Assembly (NCBI RefSeq): GCF_011320075.1
Contig: NZ_JAANPA010000018.1
Coordinates: forward strand, 1-52,228
DNA from: Sphingosinicella sp. YJ22
Lineage (GTDB): Bacteria; Pseudomonadota; Alphaproteobacteria; Sphingomonadales; Sphingomonadaceae
Length of the DNA stretch: 52,228 nt
Reading direction: 5' to 3'
Under the pieces are notes generated by a model that saw nothing but the letters and a program-made list of their open reading frames with translations, made no database searches and was not told the origin of the DNA. A program made the position numbers and the translations under genes. Below, piece by piece: positions 45,661-52,228 of this stretch (the first letter of the stretch is position 1; every line of letters begins with the position of its first letter).

Positions 45661-47477
45661 CCGGCGCGCTGCTCCGCGATCCAGGTGTCGATCTTCTCTT
45701 CGAGCACGGTCAGCGGCAGCGAGCCGGTGTTGAGCACCTGATCGTGGAAGGCGCGGATGTCGAACCGGCTTCCGAGCGCCTGCTCGGCGCGAGCGCGAAG
45801 CTCGAGGATCTTCAATTGGCCGAGCTTGTAGGCGAGCGCCTGACCGGGGATTGCGATGTAGCGCTCGACCTCGGCGGTGACGTCGGTCTCGGTGAGGCCG
45901 CTATTCTCGAGCATGTAGCGGATCGCCCGCTCGCGGGTCCAACCCTGGGCATGGATGCCGGTGTCGACGACGAGGCGCATCGCGCGAAGCATCTCATCGT
46001 TGAGGCCGCCGAAGCGCTGATAGGGGTCGGTCTCCATGCCGAGCTCGTCCCACAGGGTTTCCGCATAGAGCGCCCAACCTTCGACGAAGGCGGTATTGCC
46101 GCCATAGCGCATGAAGTTGGGAAGCGCCTCGTTCTCGGCCGCAAGCATGATCTGGAAGTGATGGCCGGGCGCGCCTTCGTGCAGGTAGAGCGTCTCCATG
46201 CCCCACACCGGACGCGCCGGCAGATCGTAGGCGTTGAAGTAGAAGACGCCCGGCCGCGACCCGTCCGGCGCGCCGTCCTGGTAGGAGCCGGCCGCCTCGG
46301 TGCGCTCGCGGAACGCCTCGACCTCGCGGATGTCGAGGCGGGTGCTCGGTAAGTGCGAGAACAGCTCGCCGATGCGCTGATCGACGGTTCGACCGATCTC
46401 GAAATAGCGGTTGCGCAGCCATTCGCGGCTCGCCGGCGTGAAGCGCGGGTCGGTGCGCAGATGCTCGAAGAATTGCGCGAGCGTTCCGTCGAAGCCGACT
46501 TGGCTCTTGACCGTCTCCATCTCGCCGCGGATTCGCGCGACTTCGCTGAGGCCGAGCTCGTGGACCGCCTGCGCCTCGAGCGGCAGGGTGGTGTTCTCCT
46601 CGATCAGGCGCCGGTACAGCCGGTCGCCGCCCTCCATGTACAGGAGGCCGACCTGGTCGCGGGCGCGCGGCAGATATTCCTCCTGGAGGAAGGTGCGGAG
46701 GCGGCGATAGGCCGGATAGATGTCGTCGCGGATGGCGGCGAGATGCGCCTGGCGCAGCCGCTCGCGCTCGCCGGCGGGGACCGCGGCGGGGAAATTCTCG
46801 ATGGGATCGTAGAAGGGCGAGGCCTCGGGCGCGTCGCGGAGCAGATTGTCGATCTGCTCGACCATGTTGCGCACGGTCAGCTTGGTGTCGACGACGCCCG
46901 ACGACAGACCCTGGCGGAAGCGGGCGATGATGCGATCGACGAGCGCGCCGAACTGGCGGTGGCGGGCGAGGTTGTCCTCATAATCGTCGACATCGTGGAA
47001 CGGCGCGATGCTCCGGCCGGAGGCGAACACGGGGTAGAAGCTCTGCAGGCCGCCGAAATGGTTGATCGGGCGGACGATGGTCAGCGGCAGGATATCCGGC
47101 GCGAAGCCCTTCAAGTCCTGCTCGCGGCCGAACTTGAACACGTCGTAGGCGAGCTGGTCGGTGGCGTTGAGCGCGGCGCGGTCGATGCTGGCGAGGGCGG
47201 CGAGATCGCTCTCCACCGCCGCTTTCTCGGCTGCGACATAGGAGTCGCTATAATAGTCGCCGAGCTGGTCGGCATTGGTGAAGTCGCCGCGGCCGATCGC
47301 GGTGATCGGGTTGCGCCGAAGCATCGCCGCGTCGCTCGCCGCGAACAGCGCGCGCAGGCGTTCCCCCTGATCCTCGCGCGCGTCGGCGGCCGGCGGCGCG
47401 GGCTGCGGCGCGGGGCCGGTCGGGGTGGTGCAGGCGGCGAGGCCCAGAATCAGCAGGGCGGCGGAACGGCGGGTCAT
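45657..47477 (-). CDS. DUF885-family lipoprotein, putative metallopeptidase (second copy)
   Basis: A 606-residue DUF885 protein with a lipobox (LGLAACT, Cys16) and thus a membrane anchor. The active-site-like segment is ETLYLHEGAPGHHFQIML around residue 430, the HExxxGHH variant, with a downstream FVEGWALYAETLWDELGM glutamate region typical of the long DUF885 class. The length is standard for that class, unlike the 426-residue copy at 8047. It may hydrolyse peptides in the periplasm; the substrate is not known. ATG 47477 starts the signal region. Confidence 0.88.
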   Translation of the reverse strand: MTRRSAALLILGLAACTTPTGPAPQPAPPAADAREDQGERLRALFAASDAAMLRRNPITAIGRGDFTNADQLGDYYSDSYVAAEKAAVESDLAALASIDRAALNATDQLAYDVFKFGREQDLKGFAPDILPLTIVRPINHFGGLQSFYPVFASGRSIAPFHDVDDYEDNLARHRQFGALVDRIIARFRQGLSSGVVDTKLTVRNMVEQIDNLLRDAPEASPFYDPIENFPAAVPAGERERLRQAHLAAIRDDIYPAYRRLRTFLQEEYLPRARDQVGLLYMEGGDRLYRRLIEENTTLPLEAQAVHELGLSEVARIRGEMETVKSQVGFDGTLAQFFEHLRTDPRFTPASREWLRNRYFEIGRTVDQRIGELFSHLPSTRLDIREVEAFRERTEAAGSYQDGAPDGSRPGVFYFNAYDLPARPVWGMETLYLHEGAPGHHFQIMLAAENEALPNFMRYGGNTAFVEGWALYAETLWDELGMETDPYQRFGGLNDEMLRAMRLVVDTGIHAQGWTRERAIRYMLENSGLTETDVTAEVERYIAIPGQALAYKLGQLKILELRARAEQALGSRFDIRAFHDQVLNTGSLPLTVLEEKIDTWIAEQRAG

Positions 47478-47559
47478 GCGGGCCTTACGGTAAACAGGGT
47501 GTTCATGCGTCCTAGAAGGACGATACACCCGGGGCAACCCGGTGCGCCGCCTCGAAAAA

Positions 47560-48243
47560 TCAATAAAGCGGGGTATCTGGCGGGAGCGGCTTCCAGGTGC
47601 GCTCGCGATACCATTTGGTGATCACATATTTGGTGCCGGCCTCGACCGGGCTGCCCTGATGCTTGGAGCGTTCGTTGATGTTCCCGTCGGGGTCGAGATT
47701 GTTCCACACCAGCAGGTTGCCGGCGCGCGGGCGGACGGAGACCTTAGCCTCTGTGAAGACAGTGTGGCCGCCGGCCTCCGGCTCGTTGAGGAACATCATT
47801 CCGGTCCAGGTGCGCTGGCCGCCGCACTTCATGATCCGCGGCCAATAGGGCGCGGCGGTGTCGAACCAGTCGTAATGCGGCTTGAACTGCTGGCCGACCT
47901 CGTAGCGCTGGCCCTGCACATATTCGCCAAGCTCGGGCTGGATCCCGACCACCTCGTGGATTCGCCGCTCGAGCTCCCTGACCAGCGGGTGATCGGGGTG
48001 GGGATTGGAGGTGTGGCTGGTGCGGAAGTCCTTGTCGTCGGTCGGCCCGAGCAGGCCGGAGGGGACGAGATCGGCGTCGATCAGGCGGATGAGGTCGCCG
48101 CACAGCTGCGGGTCGGCGACGTCGCGGACGATGAACAGGTCGAGGCCGTCCGCGTCGATCTTGATCGCGTCGGGATTGCGCATCAGCCGCGCCTTGACCC
48201 AGGCGCCGATGCGGACTCGGTAATTGCTCTCAGCCTCGCTCAT
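47560..48243 (-). CDS. 2-oxoglutarate/Fe(II) dioxygenase, prolyl 4-hydroxylase-like
   Basis: A 227-residue dioxygenase with the P4Hc fold. The iron-binding HxD is QQFKPHYDWFDTAAPY (His and Asp) and the distal His with the 2-oxoglutarate-binding basic residue lie in RSKHQGSPVEAGTKYVITKWYRERTW. The N-terminal LFIVRDVADPQLCGDLIRLIDADL is the usual helix before the jelly-roll. It would hydroxylate a prolyl or related side chain. It is on the minus strand upstream of the DUF885 gene, about 80 bases away. Confidence 0.85.
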   Translation of the reverse strand: MSEAESNYRVRIGAWVKARLMRNPDAIKIDADGLDLFIVRDVADPQLCGDLIRLIDADLVPSGLLGPTDDKDFRTSHTSNPHPDHPLVRELERRIHEVVGIQPELGEYVQGQRYEVGQQFKPHYDWFDTAAPYWPRIMKCGGQRTWTGMMFLNEPEAGGHTVFTEAKVSVRPRAGNLLVWNNLDPDGNINERSKHQGSPVEAGTKYVITKWYRERTWKPLPPDTPLY

Positions 48244-48280
48244 CGCCGGCAGAAATGCGCAGGCGGGCTTCGGCTGACAA

Positions 48281-48314
48281 GAGAAAAGCCCGGGACGGCG
48301 GGCGCCCCGGGCTT
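48281..48314 (-). terminator. Intrinsic terminator for the RcnB-like gene
   Basis: A 9-bp perfect stem (AAGCCCGGG, 48286-48294, with CCCGGGCTT, 48306-48314) is followed on the minus strand by TTTTCTC. It lies just after the 3' end of the minus-strand gene at 48338. Confidence 0.8.
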
Positions 48315-48337
48315 CCCCATGCTTTCGGCAAGAAGGC

Positions 48338-49210
48338 TTACCAGAAGAAGTCGTAGATCACATCGACGACTCGGCCGTTCCAGGTGTCGACCAGGATGAC
48401 GTCGTTGTAATAGCGCACCCACTGGTAGCCCGGAGGCGCCGGCGGCAGGCGATACTGCCACGGATCCGAGACCCAGTAATTGCGGCCGAACAGCAGCGAG
48501 TCGAGAACCGAGCCGATCCCGAAGCGGCGGTAGCCGTAACCGTAGCCATAGGGCGAGTAATAGGGGTTCAGCCGGAACACGAACCGGTTCTGGTTGCGAT
48601 AGCGGCCCCAGTCGTAGCGGCGGTCGTTGCGCCAGTCGCGGCGCCACTCGCGCCGGTCCGCGCGGCGGTCCTGCCGCCAGTCACGGCGATCCTCGCGACG
48701 CTCCGCACGGTCTTCGCGGCGGTCCCGACGGTCTTCACGGCGATCCTGACGGATGTCCTGGCGGACCTCCCGGCGCTGCTCGCGGGTGCCGTAGCGAAGC
48801 GCGTTCTCGGCCGCCTGACGCTCGTAACGGGCGCGGGCCGGATCGTTGGGATTGCCCTGCCAGGCGTCGCGCACGGTCTGCGACTGCGGCACCCGGGGAC
48901 GATTGCCCCGGTCACTGCGGTTGCCGTCGCGATCGCGACGTTGAGCGACGACGGCGGCCGGCGCCGGCGGGGTCCGCGCCGGGGCGACCTGCGTCTCGGC
49001 CGGAGCCTGGGCCGTCTCGGCCGGAGCCTGGGCGCGCGGGCTGTCGCTGCGACGCTGCTGACGCGCCTCCCGACGATCGGCGCGAGTGGCTTGGCGCGTT
49101 TCCCGACGCTCCGAGCGGGCCTCGTTGGCGTTCGAATCCTGCGCCACGGCGGCAGGGACGGTAAGGGCCGTGGTCGCGGCCAGAAGAACCAGGGTCACTG
49201 CCCTTTTCAT
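48338..49210 (-). CDS. RcnB-like exported protein with Arg/Asp-rich repeat block
   Basis: A 290-residue exported protein with a signal peptide (MKRAVTLVLLAATTALTVPAAVAQ). Residues 60-110 are Ala/Pro/Gln-rich. Residues about 143-200 are a dense run of R, D and E (QDRREDRRDRREDRAERRED-type repeats with W and Y), which could form a single charged helix. The C-terminal 40 residues, WQYRLPPAPPGYQWVRYYNDVILVDTWNGRVVDVIYDFFW, match the RcnB family, whose E. coli member acts in periplasmic nickel/cobalt homeostasis. AAAGGAG precedes the ATG at 49210. Confidence 0.85.
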   Translation of the reverse strand: MKRAVTLVLLAATTALTVPAAVAQDSNANEARSERRETRQATRADRREARQQRRSDSPRAQAPAETAQAPAETQVAPARTPPAPAAVVAQRRDRDGNRSDRGNRPRVPQSQTVRDAWQGNPNDPARARYERQAAENALRYGTREQRREVRQDIRQDRREDRRDRREDRAERREDRRDWRQDRRADRREWRRDWRNDRRYDWGRYRNQNRFVFRLNPYYSPYGYGYGYRRFGIGSVLDSLLFGRNYWVSDPWQYRLPPAPPGYQWVRYYNDVILVDTWNGRVVDVIYDFFW

Positions 49211-49367
49211 ACTCTCTACTCCTTTCGCGGCGGCGTACGACCGAGCCCAAGGCCGACCTTTTGCCCGTGCCACCCGTGCGGCGACCTGTGCGCCTCCGCG
49301 GATGAGCGGTTGCTGAACTAACCAGAAATCCGCGCGCAAGCTTTTGGGGTCACGTCCTTTTTCGGGA

Positions 49368-49925
49368 TCATTCCGTCGGCGTGACGATTTCGTCGCCAGG
49401 CTGCGCGCCCGGGGGCTCGGGAACGGGGGCCGGCTCCGCCGCGGGCGCGGCTTGCGGCGCCGCCTGGACCGGTCCGCCACGCGCCTGAAGCGCCGTTCGG
49501 ATCGCCTCGCGCAGCCGAGGATAGACGCCGCAGCGGCAGATGTTGGTAAGCGCGCCGTCGATGTCCTGGTCGGCCGACGCCTGGCCGCGGTCGACCAGGG
49601 CGGCCGTCGCCATCACCATGCCCGGGATGCAGAAGCCGCATTGGACGAGGTTGGCGGCGAGGAAGGCCTGCTGAACCGGGTGAGCGCGATTGGCGGCGAG
49701 GCCCTCGATGGTGGTGACCTGGCTGCCCTCGCAATCGGCGATCGCGACCTGGCAGCTGCGCACCGCCTGGCCGTCGACATGGACGGTGCAGGCGCCGCAA
49801 TGGCCGGTGCCGCAGCCATATTTGGCCCCGGTCAGGTTCGACGCCTCCCTCAGCGCGAACAGCAAGGGCGTGCGCGGATCGAGGCGATACTGGACCGGCT
49901 GGCCGTTGACGATGAGGCGGCTCAT
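49368..49925 (-). CDS. (2Fe-2S)-binding oxidoreductase small subunit (isoquinoline 1-oxidoreductase alpha-like)
   Basis: A 185-residue small subunit of the xanthine-dehydrogenase family, close in layout to isoquinoline oxidoreductase alpha. The plant-type 2Fe-2S site is KYGCGTGHCGACTVHVDGQAVRSC, and the second 2Fe-2S site is QCGFCIPGM plus NICRCGVYPR. It ends in a Pro/Ala/Glu tail. Such subunits pass electrons from a molybdenum cofactor subunit; no gene for that large subunit lies in the window, and neighbours are RcnB-like and enoyl-CoA hydratase genes. It is either an orphan or pairs with a distant partner. Confidence 0.88.
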   Translation of the reverse strand: MSRLIVNGQPVQYRLDPRTPLLFALREASNLTGAKYGCGTGHCGACTVHVDGQAVRSCQVAIADCEGSQVTTIEGLAANRAHPVQQAFLAANLVQCGFCIPGMVMATAALVDRGQASADQDIDGALTNICRCGVYPRLREAIRTALQARGGPVQAAPQAAPAAEPAPVPEPPGAQPGDEIVTPTE

Positions 49926-49939
49926 GGCCTTCCACCTAT

Positions 49940-50029
49940 CCGTTCGCCCTGAGCTTGTCGAAGGGCTGTCCTTTTCTTGTTCACCGGTTGAAAGAAAGGA
50001 CAGGGCTTCGACAGCCTCAGCTCGAACGG
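49940..50029. repeat. Long imperfect inverted repeat (REP-like), divergent spacer
   Basis: The arms 49940-49978 and 49991-50029 are each about 39 bases and complementary at most positions; the left starts CCGTTCGCCCTGAGCTTGTC and the right ends in GCTCGAACGG. The repeat fills the divergent spacer between the 2Fe-2S subunit and enoyl-CoA hydratase genes. The GAGCTTGTCGAAGG core is of a type dispersed between genes of sphingomonads, from general knowledge; no second full copy was seen in this window. Confidence 0.8.
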
Positions 50030-50038
50030 AGAATGGTA

Positions 50039-50851
50039 GTGAGCGAGAGAGTCACGGTGACGCAGGACGGCGGCGTCGCGCATGTCGAGCTGGCGCGGGC
50101 GGACAAGCTCAATGCCATGGACGGCGAGATGTTCGCGGCGATCGGCGACACCTTCCGGCGCGTCGGGCGCGATCCGGCAGTTCGGGCGATCCTGATATCG
50201 GGTCAGGGGCGGCATTTCACCGCCGGGCTCGACCTCGAATATGCTTCCAGCCAGTTCCCGCCGGCGAGCGACGCGGGCCGGGCGGCGGAGGCGCGGCTTC
50301 GCCACATCGAATGGCTGCAGGACTCGTTCAGCGCGGTCGAGCAGGCACGGGTGCCGGTCGTCGCGGCGATCCACGGCGGCTGCATCGGCGCTGGGGTCGA
50401 CATTGCCTCCGCCTGCGACCTTCGCGTCGCCAGCGCCGACGCCTTCTTCCAGGTCGCCGAGGTGGACGTGGCGATCACCGCCGACCTCGGCACTCTGCAG
50501 CGATTGGGCTTCCTCATTCCCCACGGCGTGCTTCGCGAGCTCACTTATACCGGCCGCCGCATGGGCGCCGAGGAGGCGGCGCGCCACGGCCTCGTCAACC
50601 AGATCGCCGACAGCCGCGAGGCCGCGATCGAGTCGGGCCTCGAGATCGCGCGCGCCATCGCCGCCAAGTCGCCGCTCGCCGTCGCCGGCGCCAAGCGAAG
50701 CCTCAATTACAGCCGCGGCCGCCCGGTCGAGGAGGGGCTGCGCGACGTCGCGCTTTGGAATGCCGGGACCCTCGTCAGCGCCGACCTTGGCGAAGCGGTG
50801 AAGGCGCGGCTCGGCAAAACCGAACCCGAGTTCGGGCCGCTCGACCCTTGA
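50039..50851 (+). CDS. Enoyl-CoA hydratase/isomerase (crotonase) family
   Basis: A product of about 270 residues in the crotonase fold. Oxyanion-hole segments are ISGQGRHFTAGLDLEYAS and PVVAAIHGGCIGAGVDIASACDLRVAS, and the acid/base region holds AEVDVAITADLGTLQRLGFLI, where the pattern E/D residues resemble delta3,5-delta2,4-dienoyl-CoA isomerase more than a simple hydratase. It would act in fatty-acid or amino-acid beta-oxidation, and its electrons could drain through EtfAB. GTG 50039 has GGAG seven bases before it; an ATG at 50033 sits too close to that site. Confidence 0.85.
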   Translation: MSERVTVTQDGGVAHVELARADKLNAMDGEMFAAIGDTFRRVGRDPAVRAILISGQGRHFTAGLDLEYASSQFPPASDAGRAAEARLRHIEWLQDSFSAVEQARVPVVAAIHGGCIGAGVDIASACDLRVASADAFFQVAEVDVAITADLGTLQRLGFLIPHGVLRELTYTGRRMGAEEAARHGLVNQIADSREAAIESGLEIARAIAAKSPLAVAGAKRSLNYSRGRPVEEGLRDVALWNAGTLVSADLGEAVKARLGKTEPEFGPLDP

Positions 50852-51018
50852 ATGCTTGATCCCCGCACCTTCCCCTGCTAGGGGGCGCGCCAACGTCGCG
50901 GGACCCGTCTCGCGGCGAAACCTGTTTTGTGCTATATGCGTTTGGACTGACGGCGGCTGGAGCCCAAGTGCCCGCCCCCGGCAATCAAGCCAGAATTGAA
51001 ACGGAGCTGACGGCTTTT

Positions 51019-51225
51019 ATGCAAATCATCGTTCGCGATAACAATGTCGACCAGGCGCTGCGCGCGCTCAAGAAGAAGCTGCAGCGCGAGGGCGTCTATC
51101 GCGAGATGAAGCTGCGCCGTCACTATGAGAAGCCGTCCGAGAAGCGCGCCCGCGAGCGCGCCGCCGCGATCCGCCGCGCCCGCAAGCTTGAGCGCAAGCG
51201 GGCCGAGCGCGACGGCGTTCGGTAA
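51019..51225 (+). CDS. rpsU: 30S ribosomal protein S21
   Basis: The 68-residue S21: [68 protein letters not shown]. The basic, helical sequence and length are typical for alphaproteobacterial S21, which binds near the 3' end of 16S rRNA and helps initiation. The ATG at 51019 is fixed by the conserved N-terminus; GGAG lies 12 bases earlier. The frame runs open upstream but without meaning. Confidence 0.97.
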   Translation: MQIIVRDNNVDQALRALKKKLQREGVYREMKLRRHYEKPSEKRARERAAAIRRARKLERKRAERDGVR

Positions 51226-51242
51226 GAATAACAAGTCGTCGG

Positions 51243-51316
51243 CCTGAACCTTGGTTCAGGGTCCATCTTCCCGCCCGCTGTGCGGTTCGAAAATGGATGC
51301 TGAAACAAGTTCAGCA
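51243..51316. repeat. Two palindromes downstream of rpsU
   Basis: CCTGAACC (51243-51250) mirrors GGTTCAGG (51253-51260), and TGCTGAA (51298-51304) mirrors TTCAGCA (51310-51316) around ACAAG. The GCTGAA-ACAAG-TTCAGC type recurs between sphingomonad genes. The pair fills the spacer between rpsU and the FKBP-like gene. Confidence 0.6.
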
Positions 51317-51372
51317 TGACGATTCGGGGCGCGGGCCTTGTCCTGCGACCAAACTAGCCTTGGCATCCGGAA

Positions 51373-51402
51373 GGGGCGGCGATACATCTCGCCGCCTCTT
51401 TT
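51373..51402 (+). terminator. Intrinsic terminator between rpsU and the FKBP-like gene
   Basis: A 10-bp stem with one G-T pair (51373-51382 with 51389-51398) around TACATC is followed by TTTT. It probably ends the rpsU transcript. Confidence 0.75.
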
Positions 51403-51447
51403 CGTTTGCGCGGGTGCCGCGCTAGGCTCCTAGGGGGATCAGCCTCA

Positions 51448-52137
51448 ATGTCGTCGGTCACCGCCGTTCCGCTCCAGCCGCTCAAGAAGGGCTCCATCGC
51501 CAAGCTGTGGATCGGGATCATCGCCGTCGTCCTCTTGGGCGTCGGCCTCGCCTGGATCGGCACCGCCAAGCAGCAGGTCGCGGAGGCGTCCAACGGTGTT
51601 CGCTACCGCGTCGTCGAGACCGGCACCGGCCCGAGTGTGACCCCGGCCGACCTGGTCGGGCTCGAGTTCGAGATCCGCAAGGCCGACGGCACCGTTCTCG
51701 ACAGCACCGCACGCAGCGGCCAGCCGCTTCCGGTGAGCGTCGACAGCCCGTTCCCGGGCCTTCGCGACGTCATCCTGCAGATGCGCGAAGGCGGCGTCTA
51801 TCAGGTGTGGGCGCCGGCCCAGGTCGCGCTCGGCCAGGCGCTTCCGCCGGGCGCTCCGGTCGCCAATGACGAGGTGCTCGAATTCCGCCTGCGCGTCGGC
51901 TCGATCCTCGAAGGCATGGCGGCGATGCAGCAGATGATGGGCGGTGGACCGGGTGGCCCCGGCGGCCCCGGTGGCGCTCCTGGCGGTCCGGGTGGACCCG
52001 CCGGCGCTCCGGGCGGCCCGGGCGGTCCCGCTCCCGCGGGTCCGGGCGCCGGTCCGGCTCCCGAGGGTTCCGGCACGCAGGTTCCGCCGCCGGCTGGTCA
52101 GCCTCAGGCGGCTCCGCAGCCCGGCAACCGACAGTAA
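51448..52137 (+). CDS. FKBP-like protein with membrane anchor and collagen-like tail
   Basis: A 229-residue protein with an N-terminal membrane helix (KLWIGIIAVVLLGVGLAWIG), a single FKBP-fold domain (about residues 48-150: YRVVETGTGPSVTPADLVGLEFEIRKADGTVLDSTARSG ... PFPGLRDVILQMREGGVYQVWAPAQVALGQALPPGAPV), and a tail of about 65 residues made of Gly-Pro-Gly repeats. Active-site aromatics of FKBP, including the Trp after GxP-G and the late Tyr, are replaced by Leu, so isomerase activity is doubtful. The Gly-Pro tail resembles collagen-like or low-complexity linkers and may drive assembly. Confidence 0.8.
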   Translation: MSSVTAVPLQPLKKGSIAKLWIGIIAVVLLGVGLAWIGTAKQQVAEASNGVRYRVVETGTGPSVTPADLVGLEFEIRKADGTVLDSTARSGQPLPVSVDSPFPGLRDVILQMREGGVYQVWAPAQVALGQALPPGAPVANDEVLEFRLRVGSILEGMAAMQQMMGGGPGGPGGPGGAPGGPGGPAGAPGGPGGPAPAGPGAGPAPEGSGTQVPPPAGQPQAAPQPGNRQ

Positions 52138-52147
52138 TCAGCAAACT

Positions 52148-52170
52148 CCCTCTCCCCGACGGGGAGAGGG
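52148..52170 (+). terminator. Hairpin after the FKBP-like gene
   Basis: CCCTCTCCCC (52148-52157) and GGGGAGAGGG (52161-52170) form a 10-bp stem with a 3-base loop, then GTTGGGGTGAGGG. The T-run is weak. The same type of sequence is a common dispersed intergenic element in proteobacteria. Beyond it (52171-52228) no gene is seen before the window ends. Confidence 0.55.
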
Positions 52171-52228
52171 TTGGGGTGAGGGGGCTCGGACTTCGGGATT
52201 ATCCCTGGAAGCCTGGACGCTCGCTTGC

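Noticed and set aside
48641-48790. Tandem repeats read as a CRISPR-like or minisatellite array
   Set aside because: The repeats are in frame and encode the Arg/Asp block of the RcnB-like protein; no spacers or cas genes exist.
51948-52070. GGC/GGT-rich tandem repeats at the end of the window
   Set aside because: They encode the Gly-Pro tail of the FKBP-like protein and are not a separate element.

Overview
The window is a 52 kb piece of high-GC chromosome, almost certainly from a sphingomonad-type alphaproteobacterium (Sphingomonadaceae or a close relative). The evidence is a MipZ division-positioning ATPase, a PgmG-type phosphomannomutase/phosphoglucomutase, an exosortase with a PEP-CTERM-like target, a DESFPASDP-motif small protein, two ROSE/REP-type elements and a dispersed palindrome of the kind seen between sphingomonad genes, and many periplasmic peptidases. 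No rRNA, tRNA, CRISPR array, transposase, integrase or complete prophage was seen. Genes are tightly packed and no gene-free stretch exceeds 300 bases.

Layout. 1-3344: sucC, a 43-residue translationally coupled membrane peptide, then etfB-etfA (TCA cycle and electron transfer to quinone). 3341-4833 (minus): a compact exosortase operon with a 56-residue PEP-CTERM-like peptide, the exosortase, and a small exported partner. 4955-9327: sterol-desaturase-like membrane hydroxylase, HDAC-family deacetylase, an Old Yellow Enzyme and a DUF885 lipoprotein. 9385-13307: two envelope proteins, then a CinA/PncC amidohydrolase coupled to glutamine-dependent NAD synthase. 13421-17975: a beta-propeller/amidohydrolase fusion, a PilZ protein and an orphan pair of phage-tail-tube-like genes. 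17988-24572: SnoaL-like protein, SGNH esterase, unknown exported protein and two tandem M13 metallopeptidases. 24772-28822: a serralysin-type RTX protease with a small upstream partner, a cyclophilin lipoprotein and a retropepsin-like protein. 28904-31374: zinc-ribbon protein, an EamA-SMR-TfoX operon and a Sel1 protein. 31462-35308: panC, mipZ, a membrane J-protein, pgmG and a small membrane protein. 35305-45660: the LHR-Core DNA repair set (exonuclease, DEIH-box helicase, PdeM phosphoesterase) interleaved with an M19 dipeptidase, a hybrid histidine kinase and an Hsp20 gene carrying a probable ROSE RNA thermometer. 45657-52137: DUF885 peptidase, prolyl hydroxylase-like dioxygenase, RcnB-like protein, an orphan 2Fe-2S oxidoreductase subunit, enoyl-CoA hydratase, rpsU and an FKBP-like protein with a collagen-like tail.

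Themes. Many products are exported hydrolases (two M13, two DUF885, M19, serralysin, propeller-amidohydrolase, SGNH esterase), which suits an organism living on peptides and polymers. The best candidates for little-described biology are the minimal exosortase operon, the two-gene orphan tail-tube pair next to a c-di-GMP receptor, the scattered LHR-Core genes without a ligase, and a recurrent architecture in which seven of nine convergent gene pairs share their stop codons through a 4-base overlap (CTAG, CTAA or TTAG).
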